Origin: Natronococcus sp. A-GB1
Lineage (GTDB): Archaea; Halobacteriota; Halobacteria; Halobacteriales; Natrialbaceae
Assembly: GCF_029688845.1 (NCBI RefSeq)
Contig: NZ_JARUKW010000006.1
Coordinates: 62,001 to 126,000 of the forward strand
Length of the DNA stretch: 64,000 nt
Reading direction: 5' to 3'
The number at the start of each line of letters is the position of its first letter. Position 1 is the stretch's first letter. The position numbers and the translations under genes were made by a program. The notes beneath the pieces were generated by a model. The model was not told where the DNA came from. It did not search any database and was given only the letters and a program-made list of their open reading frames with translations. Below are positions 40,799 through 50,574 of this stretch, one piece after another.

Positions 40799-41481
40799 CT
40801 GAGAAGTCCGAGCGCGGTGTTTCTAATACGGCGCGTGACACCCCCACCGAACTGGCGGAAGCTGATGTGCCACGGCGTTCGTTTCCCCTCGACCGACGTC
40901 CTGCCCTCGTGGATCGCCTCGAGGATCGCCGTGGCCGAGCGCTCGTCGGCGTCGACGCGGGTGACCGCCTGTCCGACCATCTCGCTGATGTGGGCGTCGC
41001 TGCCCGCGGTCATCGGCATCCCGTGATTCCGGGCGAACCGCCTGGCCTGGCGGTTGGCTCGCCCGGTCAACAGCCGCGAGTTGTACACCTCGATCGCGTC
41101 CGCCTTCGTGAGCTCCTCGGACGCGATTCGTGCGGTCACGCCGTGGCGTGACTGCTGGAATGGGTGGGGGATCACCGCTAACCCCCCCTGCTCGCGAATC
41201 CGCTCGAGGGTCGTCTCGTAGGACAGCCCCGGCGGCACGGCCTCCTCGATGCCCAGCCCGAGGATGTGTCCGGCCGCACTCGAGATCTCGATCGCCGGAA
41301 CGCCGACGAGTCCGTACTCGGGGGCACGTTCTGCGGCCTCGAGGCTCGCGTCGATCTCGTCGTGATCCGTAATGGCGATCGCGTCGAGGCCGACGGCCTC
41401 CGCTTGTTCGAGGATGAGCTCGACGGAGTCCCGGCCGTCGTAGGACAGCGACGAGTGGGCGTGAAGTTCGACCGACAGCAC
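40795..41481 (-). CDS. PHP-domain metal-dependent phosphoesterase
   Basis: 228 residues. Metal-binding motifs of the PHP fold are clear: ELHAHSSLSYDGRDS near the start, ITDHDEI, a conserved Glu in GVPAIEISSAAGHILGLG, VIPHPF, and the final GSDAHI. PHP proteins hydrolyse phosphoesters (histidinol phosphate, nucleotides, 3'-phosphoadenosine). The C-terminal FRQFGGGVTRRIRNTALGLL is amphipathic and may touch the membrane. Its stop overlaps the asparagine-synthase-like start, so they are co-translated. A 272-base divergent gap to purL contains promoters only. Confidence 0.88.
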   Translation of the reverse strand: MLSVELHAHSSLSYDGRDSVELILEQAEAVGLDAIAITDHDEIDASLEAAERAPEYGLVGVPAIEISSAAGHILGLGIEEAVPPGLSYETTLERIREQGGLAVIPHPFQQSRHGVTARIASEELTKADAIEVYNSRLLTGRANRQARRFARNHGMPMTAGSDAHISEMVGQAVTRVDADERSATAILEAIHEGRTSVEGKRTPWHISFRQFGGGVTRRIRNTALGLLR

Positions 41482-41710
41482 GAGTACGCCTTTTCACCGG
41501 TCGGTCAAAAACACCCCGATCGGCGGCTCGAGCCCGTGGGCCGGAGCCGCGGCTCGACGGTCGACGGATCGGACCCGAGCGGAGCGGTCCCACTTCGAGC
41601 AGGAAATGAAAACGGAAACGTAAACGGATGCGCAAACGCTCGTTCCCGTGAGTCCGTCGCGGACCCGCAGTCGGGAGCGTTCTCGAGCCACTCGGTGGTC
41701 ACGAACGTGC

Positions 41711-41753
41711 ATATAGAAACCCCTATACTCCCCGACTTTCATCACCTAGATGA
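41711..41753 (+). promoter_or_regulatory. purL promoter region with small dyad at the start codon
   Basis: Two TATA-like elements, ATATAG (41711-41716) and CTATAC (41723-41728), precede ATG 41754. The second is at the spacing expected for a leaderless mRNA. A perfect stem TTCATC (41738-41743)/GATGAA (41749-41754) with loop ACCTA ends on the A of the start codon. Confidence 0.45.
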
Positions 41754-43961
41754 ATGAGCCTTGCCGATTCGGACCGCGAACTCGTCGTCGAGGAGCTCGG
41801 ACGGGAGCCGACGCCGGCCGAGGCGGCGCTGTTCGAGAACCTCTGGAGCGAACACTGCGCGTACCGCTCCTCGAGGCCCCTGCTGTCGGCGTTCGACAGC
41901 GAGGGTGAGCAGGTCGTTGTCGGGCCGGGCGACGACGCGGCGGTCGTCGCGCTGCCAGACCCCGAGACGGGCGAGAACGGCGACACCTACGTCACGCTGG
42001 GGATCGAGAGCCACAACCACCCTTCCTACGTCGACCCGTTCGACGGCGCCGCGACCGGCGTCGGGGGAATCGTCCGGGACACGCTCTCGATGGGCGCCTA
42101 CCCGATCGCGCTCGCGGACTCGCTGTACTTCGGCGAGTTCGACCGCGAGCACTCGAAGTACCTGCTCGAGGGCGTCGTCGAGGGGATCAGCCACTACGGC
42201 AACTGTATCGGGGTCCCAACCGTCGCGGGTAGCGTCGACTTCCACCCCGACTACGAGGGGAATCCGCTGGTGAACGTCGCTTGCGTCGGACTCACCGACG
42301 AGGACCGACTCGTCACCGCCGTGGCCCAGGAGCCCGGCAACGAGCTCGTGCTCGTGGGTAACGCCACGGGACGGGACGGGCTGGGCGGCGCGAGCTTCGC
42401 CAGCGAGGACCTGGCGGAGGACGCCGAGACGGAGGACCGACCCGCCGTCCAGGTCGGTGACCCGTATGCAGAAAAACTGCTGATCGAGGCCAACGAGGTC
42501 CTCGTCGAGGAGAACCTCGTGGAGTCGGCCCGCGACCTCGGCGCGGCCGGGCTGGGCGGCGCCTCGAGCGAACTCGTCGCCAAGGGCGGACTCGGTGCCG
42601 AGATCGAACTCGAGCGGGTCCACCAGCGCGAACCGAACATGAACGCCTTAGAGATCCTGCTCGCGGAGTCCCAGGAGCGGATGTGTTACGAGGTCACGCC
42701 GGAGAACGTCGATCGGGTTCGCGAGATCGCGGAACGGTTCGATCTGGGCTGTTCGGTCATCGGCGAGGTTACCGACGGAAACTACACCTGTACCTTTAAC
42801 GGGGACACGGTCGTCGACGTCGGCGCCGAGTTCCTCGGCGAAGGCGCGCCGATGAACGACCTGCCCGCCGAGGAGCCCACCCAGCCCGAGACGGACCTGC
42901 CCGAGGTCGACCTCGAGGACGCCCTCGAGACCGTCGTCTCGAGCCCGAACACGGCGTCGAAGCGGTGGGTCTACCGCCAGTACGACCACGAGGTTGGCGT
43001 TCGGACGGCCGTCGGGCCGGGCGACGACGCGGCGATCGTCGCCATCAGAGAGGCAAGCGCAGAGCCACGCTCCGCGGACGAGTCGAGCGGTGGTAACCGC
43101 GAGACCGACACCGGGCTCGCGATCTCCTCGGGCGCCGCCCCGAACTGGACCGCGACGGCGCCGTACGAGGGCGCTCGAGCGATCGCCCTCGAGAACGCGA
43201 CGAACGTCGCGGCCAAGGGCGCGACTCCGCTCGCGGCGGTCAACTGTCTCAACGGCGGCAATCCCGAGAAGCCCGACGTCTACGGCGGCTTTACGGGGAT
43301 CGTCGACGGCCTCGCCGAGATGTGCGCCGAGCTGTCGACGCCGGTGGTCGGCGGAAACGTCTCGCTGTACAACGACTCCGTTGCTGGACCGATCCCGCCG
43401 ACGCCGACGCTGGCCCTCGTCGGCACGAAGGCGGGGTACGACGCCCCGCCGCTGTCCATCGAGTCCGAGGGGGACCTCCTGCTCGTCGGTGACCGCGGTC
43501 TCGAGGCCGACGAGTTTAGCCTTGGTGGTTCGGAGTACCTCGCACGGTTCGACGGCAGCGATCGCTTCCCCGCCCTGCCCGAGGAGCCGGCGGCCCTGAT
43601 CGAGACGGTCGCTGACGTCGCAAACGCCGACTCGACGCTCGCGGTTCACGACGTCAGCCACGGCGGGCTCGTCGTCGCGCTCGCGGAGATGATCACCGAA
43701 GACGTTGGCCTCGAAGTTACCGTCCCCGGCAGCGACCCAACTGGCGCGCTGTTCCACGAGCAGCCGGGGCGCGCGCTGATCCAGACCGACGATCCGGACG
43801 CTGTCCGCGAGGCGTTCGACGGCGTGGCCCCGGTCCGCGAACTCGGCACCGCGACGACGGACGGGACACTCACCGTTCGGGACGCCGACGGCGAGAGCTT
43901 CGAGGTCGGCGCGGCCACGATCGCCGACTGGCGGGCGACGATCGAACGCGAACTCCACTGA
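41754..43961 (+). CDS. purL: Phosphoribosylformylglycinamidine synthase subunit PurL
   Basis: Purine biosynthesis enzyme converting FGAR to FGAM with ATP and ammonia supplied by PurQ via PurS. 735 residues, the small archaeal/Bacillus type. Landmarks: [14 protein letters not shown] at the start, [24 protein letters not shown], the second repeat domain, and GGNVSLYN and HDVSHGGL toward the end. purS and purQ are not adjacent. Start ATG 41754 is likely leaderless. Confidence 0.95.
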   Translation: MSLADSDRELVVEELGREPTPAEAALFENLWSEHCAYRSSRPLLSAFDSEGEQVVVGPGDDAAVVALPDPETGENGDTYVTLGIESHNHPSYVDPFDGAATGVGGIVRDTLSMGAYPIALADSLYFGEFDREHSKYLLEGVVEGISHYGNCIGVPTVAGSVDFHPDYEGNPLVNVACVGLTDEDRLVTAVAQEPGNELVLVGNATGRDGLGGASFASEDLAEDAETEDRPAVQVGDPYAEKLLIEANEVLVEENLVESARDLGAAGLGGASSELVAKGGLGAEIELERVHQREPNMNALEILLAESQERMCYEVTPENVDRVREIAERFDLGCSVIGEVTDGNYTCTFNGDTVVDVGAEFLGEGAPMNDLPAEEPTQPETDLPEVDLEDALETVVSSPNTASKRWVYRQYDHEVGVRTAVGPGDDAAIVAIREASAEPRSADESSGGNRETDTGLAISSGAAPNWTATAPYEGARAIALENATNVAAKGATPLAAVNCLNGGNPEKPDVYGGFTGIVDGLAEMCAELSTPVVGGNVSLYNDSVAGPIPPTPTLALVGTKAGYDAPPLSIESEGDLLLVGDRGLEADEFSLGGSEYLARFDGSDRFPALPEEPAALIETVADVANADSTLAVHDVSHGGLVVALAEMITEDVGLEVTVPGSDPTGALFHEQPGRALIQTDDPDAVREAFDGVAPVRELGTATTDGTLTVRDADGESFEVGAATIADWRATIERELH

Positions 43962-44087
43962 TCCCCCGGCTGTGGACGTGGACGTTCGTGCTGCAGCCGT
44001 GTCCCGCTCCGTAGACGGGCCCGGTATCTTGATATACGACCGGACCGAACGCTACGACGAACTGATAGCTCCTGGTTCGTCCGTCAA

Positions 44088-44669
44088 ATGGATACCGACA
44101 CCCCCTCCGTGCTGATCGTCGAGGCCGAGCCCGACCTCGCCGAGCTGTACGCCTCCTGGCTCGAGGGCGCCTACCACGTCGAAACGGTCCGCGACGAGTC
44201 GGCGGTCGGTGCGGTCGTCGACGGGGGGTTCGATGTCGTCATTGTCGACTGTCACCGCCTGCCGGACGGGCCGAGCAGCGAGCTGTGCGATTCGATCAGC
44301 TCCCGAGGGATCGACAGCCAGGTTGTGGCCGTTACGGGAGTCGAACCCACTGTCGACCCCGAAGACGCGGCGTTCGACGACTATCTCCTCAAGCCGATCT
44401 CGCGGGACGACCTCCGACACAGCGTCGAAAACCTGCTGTTGCGACGCACCTACGACGAGCAACTCGGCGCGTACTTCGAACTCGCCTCGAAGAAGGCATC
44501 CCTCGACGGACGGCTCAGCGAGGCCGAACTCCAGTCGAGCCAGGAGTACGCCGAGCTCGAGGATCGGATCGCGGTCCTTCGTACCAAGGTCAACGAGACG
44601 CGCTCGCAGCTTCTCGAACGGGACCACAATCGACTGCTCTATCAGGACGTCTCGTCGGCCCCCGACTGA
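44088..44669 (+). CDS. Response regulator with HalX domain
   Basis: 193 residues. A receiver domain (about 6-115) with acidic pocket VEAEPD, the phospho-acceptor Asp in VVIVDCHRLPDG, a Thr in VAVTGVEP and the conserved Lys in YLLKPISRDDL. The C-terminal HalX domain (about 120-180) is a coiled helical element found with haloarchaeal receivers. No DNA-binding domain. Its 3' end overlaps by 28 bases the end of the convergent PAS/GAF pseudokinase gene. Confidence 0.88.
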   Translation: MDTDTPSVLIVEAEPDLAELYASWLEGAYHVETVRDESAVGAVVDGGFDVVIVDCHRLPDGPSSELCDSISSRGIDSQVVAVTGVEPTVDPEDAAFDDYLLKPISRDDLRHSVENLLLRRTYDEQLGAYFELASKKASLDGRLSEAELQSSQEYAELEDRIAVLRTKVNETRSQLLERDHNRLLYQDVSSAPD

Positions 44670-46477
44670 CCGCCCTCCTCGCCGTACTGGAGGGTCGCGA
44701 TCCCCGCTAGTTCGATCCGTCTTCTACCCCGTTCGTCGCGCCCGATTGCGGGTCGCCAGCCGTGGGCGCGGGCGATCGCCTCGAGGACCGCCAGCTCGAG
44801 CCCGCGGGTATCGTCGACCCGGTCTTCGGGCTGGGTCGCGTCGTCGCGAACGACGAGTCCGCGCGACTCGGACTCGAGGCGCCCGATCTCGACGGTCACG
44901 TCCGCACCGTCGGCTCGGGCGGCGATCTCGTCAAACGCCGACTCGAGGAGGTGGCCGAACCGCTCGCGGTCGGCCCGGAGCGTCGCCGGCTCTTCGAGGG
45001 TGATCGCGTTAGCGTCGAGTCGCGACGATGCGACCGCCGACTCGATCGCGGTTCCCAGATCGATCCGGGATCGCGCGCCGACGGCAGAGGCCTCGCGGGC
45101 GAGTTCGCGAACGTCGTCGACGAGTCGATCTGTTCGCTCGAGGGAGGCCTCGATCTCGGATTCGGCCAGCGGGAGCTCCCGGTCGTCGTCAGCGTCGAGG
45201 ATCGAGGCTACCTGCTCGAGCTGGTACTGCAGATCTCCCGAGAGGATCCGCGCGATCTCCTCGAGACGTTCGGTCTGGCGTTCGATTCGCTCAGTTCGCT
45301 CGCGGAGGACCCGTTCCCTGTCTGTTCGGTCGAGTGCAGCCCGAGTGTTCTCGATTAGCGTCGAGAGCAGCTCGACGTCAGTCTCGTCGAACGCCCTTGG
45401 CTCGAACGATCCGGTCATGAGCACGCCGTGGGTGCCGATCGGCGCGATGATCTCCGAGCGCAGCGGCGTGTCGGGGTTGTACAGGTCGTCGACGGTCCGG
45501 AGGTCGTCGAAGCGCTCGATCTCGCCGTCTTCGAAGACGTCCCAGACGATCCCCTCGCCCGGGCGAAATCGGGGAAATCCGCCGAACTCGTCGTACGCCT
45601 CGGCCGTCCCGGCGACCGGCTCGAGGTAGCCCCGTTCCTCCTCGAGCAGCCAGACGCCGCTGATCGGCAGGTCGAGCAGGTCGCTGCCGGCGCGGACGGC
45701 GACGGCACAGATCTCCTCGGGGTCGTCGGCCTCGAGGAGCCAGCGGGTCACCTCGTGGAGGGATTCGACGACCCGTTCGTACTCGCGGCGATCGGTGACG
45801 TCCCTGACGACCGCCGCGGCGGTCGCGGTTCCGTCCCGCACCGGAACGATCCGCAGCTCGCCGATCCGTTCGCTCCCGTCGCCGTCGGTAATCGGGAGCT
45901 CGAACCGGCGCTGTCGGGCCAGCCCCGACTCGACGTCGCCGATGCCCCGGCGGATCGCCTCGCAGTCGTCCTCGCTGATGCCGGCGAGCTCGGCCAGCGT
46001 CTCGACGCGTTCACCGACGATCGAGCCGCGGTCGGCGCCCAGGAACTCGATCATCGCCCCGTTGACGGCGACGATTCGCCGGTTGCCGTCGATCGTTACG
46101 ACGCCGTCGTCGATCGCCTCGATGACCGCGGCGTGGTGGTTGACGCTTCGCCGTCGGTCGTCGAGCTCGAGTACGAACGCGGAGAGCCCCTCCTCGGCGG
46201 GGTACGCTCGCAGCTCGAACCGCGCTTCCCGCTCGTGGTGATAGAACTCGAACGTCGTCGGAAGCTCGTCGTCGACCGTCCGGTAGAACGCCTCGGGGAA
46301 CTGACTCTCGAGGGTCGCGGGTACTCCCTCCTGAACGGACCGACCCAGCAGCTCCTCGCTCGAGGCGTCGAACAGTGCCGCCGCCTCGTCGTTGAGGTAG
46401 GTGAACTGGAGCGACGCGTCGAGCGCGAAGACGCCGTCTGCGATCCGATCGGCGAACGGAACCGAGCGAACCGTCAC
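44642..46477 (-). CDS. PAS-PAS-GAF sensor with degenerate histidine-kinase domain
   Basis: 611 residues, soluble. Two PAS domains (about 8-105 and 115-230) and a GAF domain (about 240-385) are followed by a coiled coil and a region that aligns with a histidine kinase but has lost its key residues. The phospho-acceptor His of the H-box is replaced (ILSGDLQYQL at 411-420, Gly where His is expected). The N-box Asn is missing (AFDEIAAR), and the G1/G2 boxes are eroded (VRDDATQPED, GLELAVLEAIARAHGW). It is therefore probably a pseudokinase or signal platform. It converges on the HalX response regulator, and the two overlap by 28 bases at their 3' ends. Confidence 0.85.
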   Translation of the reverse strand: MTVRSVPFADRIADGVFALDASLQFTYLNDEAAALFDASSEELLGRSVQEGVPATLESQFPEAFYRTVDDELPTTFEFYHHEREARFELRAYPAEEGLSAFVLELDDRRRSVNHHAAVIEAIDDGVVTIDGNRRIVAVNGAMIEFLGADRGSIVGERVETLAELAGISEDDCEAIRRGIGDVESGLARQRRFELPITDGDGSERIGELRIVPVRDGTATAAAVVRDVTDRREYERVVESLHEVTRWLLEADDPEEICAVAVRAGSDLLDLPISGVWLLEEERGYLEPVAGTAEAYDEFGGFPRFRPGEGIVWDVFEDGEIERFDDLRTVDDLYNPDTPLRSEIIAPIGTHGVLMTGSFEPRAFDETDVELLSTLIENTRAALDRTDRERVLRERTERIERQTERLEEIARILSGDLQYQLEQVASILDADDDRELPLAESEIEASLERTDRLVDDVRELAREASAVGARSRIDLGTAIESAVASSRLDANAITLEEPATLRADRERFGHLLESAFDEIAARADGADVTVEIGRLESESRGLVVRDDATQPEDRVDDTRGLELAVLEAIARAHGWRPAIGRDERGRRRIELAGIATLQYGEEGGQSGADETS

Positions 46478-46609
46478 GGCCGTTCCCCTCGATCGTCTCG
46501 CCCCCGCCCGTCACCTCGAGTCGAACGGGTCTGGTTTCCGATCATCGATACAAAAAACCGTTCGGGACGGGGGGATTTGAGTTCCGCGGCCGCACCTGCC
46601 ACGTCGGGC

Positions 46610-47596
46610 CTACAGCGGGTTCTCGGTCCCCAGGTCGGCCTCGAGCGCCCGGTCGTAGACGAACCCTGCCGTCGCGGCGTCGAGCACCGCGGAGCCGACG
46701 CTCGCGGCGACAACGATCTCGTCGGGCGACTCCCGGTCGAACTCTCCCGCGAGGACCCCGCCAAGGGGCACCAGCTCCCGGTCGCCGTGCTCGCGCAGAT
46801 CGCCCGTCTCGGCCGCCTCCTCGGGGACGTCGGCGACGATCGTCGCCGCGCGGTCGACCGTCGTCGCGTCCAGCTCTCGCATCTCTGGCGTGTAGGCTCC
46901 GACCGCGACGACCAGCGTCCCCGCCGAAAGCGCCTCCCCCGGGAACACCGGCTCGGTGCTGGTCGTCGCCGTCACGACGACCGACGCTTCCTCGACCGCC
47001 TCGCGGGGCGTCCCGACCGCGTTCGCCGGAACGTCGAGTTCGCTCTCGAGTTCCTCGGCGCAGGCGACCTTCGAGTCGCTGGGCGAGTACACACGGATCG
47101 CCTCGAGTCGGGAGCCCACCGCGGCCGCGATCGCCCGCGTCTGCCAGCGGGCCTGCGTGCCGGCGCCGATCACGCCTACCTCGACCGGTCCCGACGGCGC
47201 CAGCTCGCGGGCGGCGAGCCCCCCGATACAGCCCGTTCGGGCGCTGGTGATCCGGTTTGCGGCCATGTACGACAGCGGCTGACCGGTCTCGGCATCGGTG
47301 AGCGCGAGCTGGGCGGTGACCGTCGGCAGCCCGCGGTCGGGGTTGTCCGGACAGACCGTCGCCAGCTTCGTGACGGCGTAGGGCTCGCCGTGGATGTACG
47401 CGGGCATACAGAGCCCCGTCCCGGTCGGCTCCGTCGGGTCGTCGGAATCGAGCCCCGTCCCGATCGGGTAGTGGGGTCGCTCCGGGCGTTCGACCTCGCC
47501 CGCGTACTGCCTCTCGAAGGCCTCGCCCAGCACCGGAAGCAGCTCCTCGAGCTCGAGCACCGACGCCACGTCCGTATCGGAAAGTACGCGTACCAT
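46610..47596 (-). CDS. Ornithine cyclodeaminase/mu-crystallin family dehydrogenase
   Basis: 328 residues, NAD(P)-binding. Rossmann loop GVIGAGTQARWQ (about 137-148) and the family pattern AANRITSARTGCIGGLAARELA. The related enzymes include ornithine cyclodeaminase, alanine dehydrogenase and ketimine reductases, and these cannot be separated by eye. It is divergent from two FAD amine oxidase genes, so amino-acid or imine metabolism is likely. Confidence 0.85.
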   Translation of the reverse strand: MVRVLSDTDVASVLELEELLPVLGEAFERQYAGEVERPERPHYPIGTGLDSDDPTEPTGTGLCMPAYIHGEPYAVTKLATVCPDNPDRGLPTVTAQLALTDAETGQPLSYMAANRITSARTGCIGGLAARELAPSGPVEVGVIGAGTQARWQTRAIAAAVGSRLEAIRVYSPSDSKVACAEELESELDVPANAVGTPREAVEEASVVVTATTSTEPVFPGEALSAGTLVVAVGAYTPEMRELDATTVDRAATIVADVPEEAAETGDLREHGDRELVPLGGVLAGEFDRESPDEIVVAASVGSAVLDAATAGFVYDRALEADLGTENPL

Positions 47597-47706
47597 GTGC
47601 CGACTATCGTCGGCCCCCTACTTCATACGGACTGCTGTACGTCATCGACGGCACACTCGCGAGCGCGGCGGGAAACGACTGTATTCCCGGCCCCCGAAGG
47701 GAGCGT

Positions 47707-48795
47707 ATGCACACCGTCATCGTCGGCGGCGGGATCGTCGGAACTGCGATCGCCGCCCGCCTCGGTCCGACCGACCGCGAGGTCACGCTGCTCGAGCGAG
47801 CCGAAATCGGCGAGGAGACGACGGCCGCCTCCGCCGGACTGCTGATGCGGACCGTCGTCGACCCCGACCCGTTCGACCTTCGGATCCGTGAGCGCGCCCA
47901 CGCCCGGTACCGGGAGCTCCGCGAGGACGGCGACCTCGAGACCGATCGGATCGGCATCGTCTACGTCGCCGAAACTGCGGCGTTCGCCGACCGCCTCGCC
48001 GACTCCGCGAGGGCGCTTCGCGAGGCCGGGATCGACGCCTCGTTTCTCGAGCCCGACGAACTCGTCGGAGTCGGGATCGAGCCCGACGGCCTCGAGGGCG
48101 GGCTCTACACGCCGGAGGATCGGGTCTGCGATCCCGAAGCCGCGGCGACCCTGTTCGCCGAGCGCGCGCGCTCGGTGGGCGTCGACGTCCGGACCGGCGT
48201 TTCGGTCACGAACGTCGAGACTCGAGACGGCGCCGTGACGGCAATCGAGACGGGCGAGGGTCGGCTCGCGGCCGATCGGGTGATCAACACGACCGGTCCG
48301 TGGGCGCCGCAGCTGAACGAAACGGTCGGGGTCGAGCTACCGCTGTGTCACACCCGCGGGCCGATGCTCGCGGTCGAGACGGGCGACACCCTCGAGGGGC
48401 CGACGGCGATCTTCGAGTCCAAACGGTACGTCCGACCCACCGAGACGGGCGCCTGGCTCGGCGCCTACCGAACCGACTACACCGAGGACCAGCGCTACGA
48501 CCTTGCGGACCGATCGATCTCCGCGTCGTTTCGCGACTCCGCTCGGGAACTCGAGGCGTTCGTCCCCGGCCTCGAGGGCGCGACGATCGTCGACGACTGG
48601 GTCGGCTACCGGACGGTCACGCCCGATGGCCGCCCGCTCGTCGGCGAGACCGAAATCGACGGCTACCTCGTCGCGGTCGGGCTGAGCGGCCAGGGGATCA
48701 CGCTGGCGCCCGCGGTCGCCGACGTCGTTCACGGGCACCTCGAGGGCGACGTCGACCCTGAGTACCGGCGTCGGCTCTCGCCGACCAGGTTCTGA
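47707..48795 (+). CDS. FAD-dependent amine/amino-acid oxidoreductase (DAO family) 1
   Basis: 362 residues. The ADP-binding start is IVGGGIVGTAIAARL followed by LLERAEIGEETTAASAG. The second FAD-contact region is VINTTGPWAPQL, and the end has GYRTVTPDGRPLVG and VAVGLSGQGITLAPAVADVV, as in glycine/sarcosine/D-amino-acid oxidases. The substrate cannot be told. It is followed 45 bases later by a second member of the same family. Confidence 0.88.
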   Translation: MHTVIVGGGIVGTAIAARLGPTDREVTLLERAEIGEETTAASAGLLMRTVVDPDPFDLRIRERAHARYRELREDGDLETDRIGIVYVAETAAFADRLADSARALREAGIDASFLEPDELVGVGIEPDGLEGGLYTPEDRVCDPEAAATLFAERARSVGVDVRTGVSVTNVETRDGAVTAIETGEGRLAADRVINTTGPWAPQLNETVGVELPLCHTRGPMLAVETGDTLEGPTAIFESKRYVRPTETGAWLGAYRTDYTEDQRYDLADRSISASFRDSARELEAFVPGLEGATIVDDWVGYRTVTPDGRPLVGETEIDGYLVAVGLSGQGITLAPAVADVVHGHLEGDVDPEYRRRLSPTRF

Positions 48796-48840
48796 GACGG
48801 ACGACGAACGCTTATCCCGACCCGTGCCAACGTACCTCGT

Positions 48841-50007
48841 ATGCGCACCGTCGTTATCGGTAGCGGGATCGTGGGACTCGCGAGCGCGCTCGAGCTCGCG
48901 GAGCGCGGGCTCGAGGTCGTCGTCTGCGAGAAGGGGTCGATCGGGAGCGGCAGCACGGAGCGGGCCGCCGGCGGGATCCGCGCGCAGTTCTCGACGCCGA
49001 CGAACGTCGAACTCTCGCTCGCGAGCATGGCCGTCTGGAACGGGTTCGAGGAGCGGTTCGACGTCGACATCGACTACCGGCGGAACGGCTACCTGTTTCT
49101 CGCTCGAACCGACGAGACCGCCGCAACCCTCGAGACGGCCGTCGAGATGCAGAACGAACGGGGGGTGCCGAGTGAGGTGCTCGAGCCCGAGGCTGCCTGC
49201 GAGCGCTGTCCGGGAATCGATTCCCAAAAATTCGTGGCGGCGACGTACTCCCCGACCGACGGCTTCGCGGACCCCCATCTCGCGCTGCAGGCCTACGCCC
49301 GGGCCGCTGCCGACGCGGGCGTCGACGTCAGGACCGGAACGCCCGTTACCGACGTCCTGCGCGAGGACGACGGGACCGAATCGGGCGGACGCGTCGTCGG
49401 CGTCGAGACGCCCGACGGCCGCCTCGAGGCCGAGTACGTCGTCAACGCCGCGGGGCCGTGGGCGCGTCGGGTCGCCGCGATGGCCGACGTCGACTTGCCG
49501 ATCGCGCCCAAGCGCCGCCAGATGATGGTCGTCGACTCCGAGACGCCCGTTCCCGAGACCGACCCGCTGACGGTCGACCTCGAGACGGGCACCTACTTCC
49601 GGCCCGAACGCGACGGCGAGGCGCTGGTTGGGGGCCACCTCGCGAACGACGATCCGGACCGGGACCCCGACGGCTACGACCGGGGGATCGACTTCGACTG
49701 GGCGGCCGACGTCCTCGAGACGACCGCGGAGTGGGCGACCTACTTCGGACCCGACTCGCGGATCAAGCGCGGCTGGGCGGGGCTGTACGCCGTCACTCCC
49801 GACGACAACGCCGTCCTCGAGGAGACGGTCCCCGGCCTGATCACGGCGGCGGGTTTTTCGGGCCACGGCTTCCAGCACGCCCCCGCGACGGGACGGATCG
49901 TCGCCGAGTTGATCGCCGACGGCGAGGCCTCGCTGGTCGATATCGGCGCGCTCTCGAGCGATCGGTTCGGGACCGAGCGCGAGCGGCTCGAGCGGAACGT
50001 CGTCTAG
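48841..50007 (+). CDS. FAD-dependent amine/amino-acid oxidoreductase (DAO family) 2
   Basis: 388 residues, related to the preceding gene product. VIGSGIVGLASALELAERG binds ADP of FAD; the GSTERAAGGIRAQF stretch is typical of sarcosine-oxidase-beta/dimethylglycine-type enzymes. The C-terminus has GWAGLYAVTPDDNAVL and AAGFSGHGFQHAPATGRIV. Tandem placement suggests the two oxidise related amines or replace each other. A 234-base gap without ORFs follows, then a 2Fe-2S ferredoxin gene. Confidence 0.88.
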   Translation: MRTVVIGSGIVGLASALELAERGLEVVVCEKGSIGSGSTERAAGGIRAQFSTPTNVELSLASMAVWNGFEERFDVDIDYRRNGYLFLARTDETAATLETAVEMQNERGVPSEVLEPEAACERCPGIDSQKFVAATYSPTDGFADPHLALQAYARAAADAGVDVRTGTPVTDVLREDDGTESGGRVVGVETPDGRLEAEYVVNAAGPWARRVAAMADVDLPIAPKRRQMMVVDSETPVPETDPLTVDLETGTYFRPERDGEALVGGHLANDDPDRDPDGYDRGIDFDWAADVLETTAEWATYFGPDSRIKRGWAGLYAVTPDDNAVLEETVPGLITAAGFSGHGFQHAPATGRIVAELIADGEASLVDIGALSSDRFGTERERLERNVV

Positions 50008-50241
50008 CGTCGGGACTTCGATTCGTGATCCTGGCTCGGGCCAACACGACGTCCTCGTGTACGATCACAATAACTGGCCTCCCGTTCGGTCGGCCAGTCG
50101 ACAGCGTACGCCACCACAGCCAGACCGGGACTCGAACGGTTCCATTCGGGAGGAGAAGCGAGAGACAGACTGCAGTACTCGACAGCAGTTCCAATCCGTC
50201 GTTCCAGTAGAACCACGTGGCGTGAAACCGTACCGAAACCT

Positions 50242-50574
50242 ATGGCCGAGGGAATTCCGGTACGGGTCGTCGCCGGAAACGAGGAAACGAGTATCGAGGT
50301 CGAACCCGGCACGAACCTCCGGGAGGCGTTGCTCGAGCGCGACTTCCCGGTGTACGGCACGGTGTCGCAGTACGCCAACTGCGGCGGCCGAGGACTCTGT
50401 TCGACGTGTACTGTCGAGGTCGATCCCGCACCGGAACCGGTCCACTGGCACGACGCTGCCGCCGTTCGGTTCGGCTATCCGCGGCTCTCCTGTTGTATCA
50501 CGGTCGAGGAGCCGATGACGGTCAGACTCCTCGACAAACACGTCTGGGGACAGGTCGTTCCGCGCCGGTTCTAG
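50242..50574 (+). CDS. 2Fe-2S ferredoxin
   Basis: 110 residues. A beta-grasp ferredoxin with the cluster ligands in YANCGGRGLCSTCTVEV (three Cys, CxxxxxCxxC spacing close to plant type) and a fourth in RLSCCITVEE. The N-terminus EGIPVRVVAGNEETSIEVEPG is the first hairpin. It would shuttle electrons, perhaps for the upstream flavoenzymes. Its 3' end overlaps the convergent acetyltransferase gene by 4 bases. Confidence 0.88.
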   Translation: MAEGIPVRVVAGNEETSIEVEPGTNLREALLERDFPVYGTVSQYANCGGRGLCSTCTVEVDPAPEPVHWHDAAAVRFGYPRLSCCITVEEPMTVRLLDKHVWGQVVPRRF

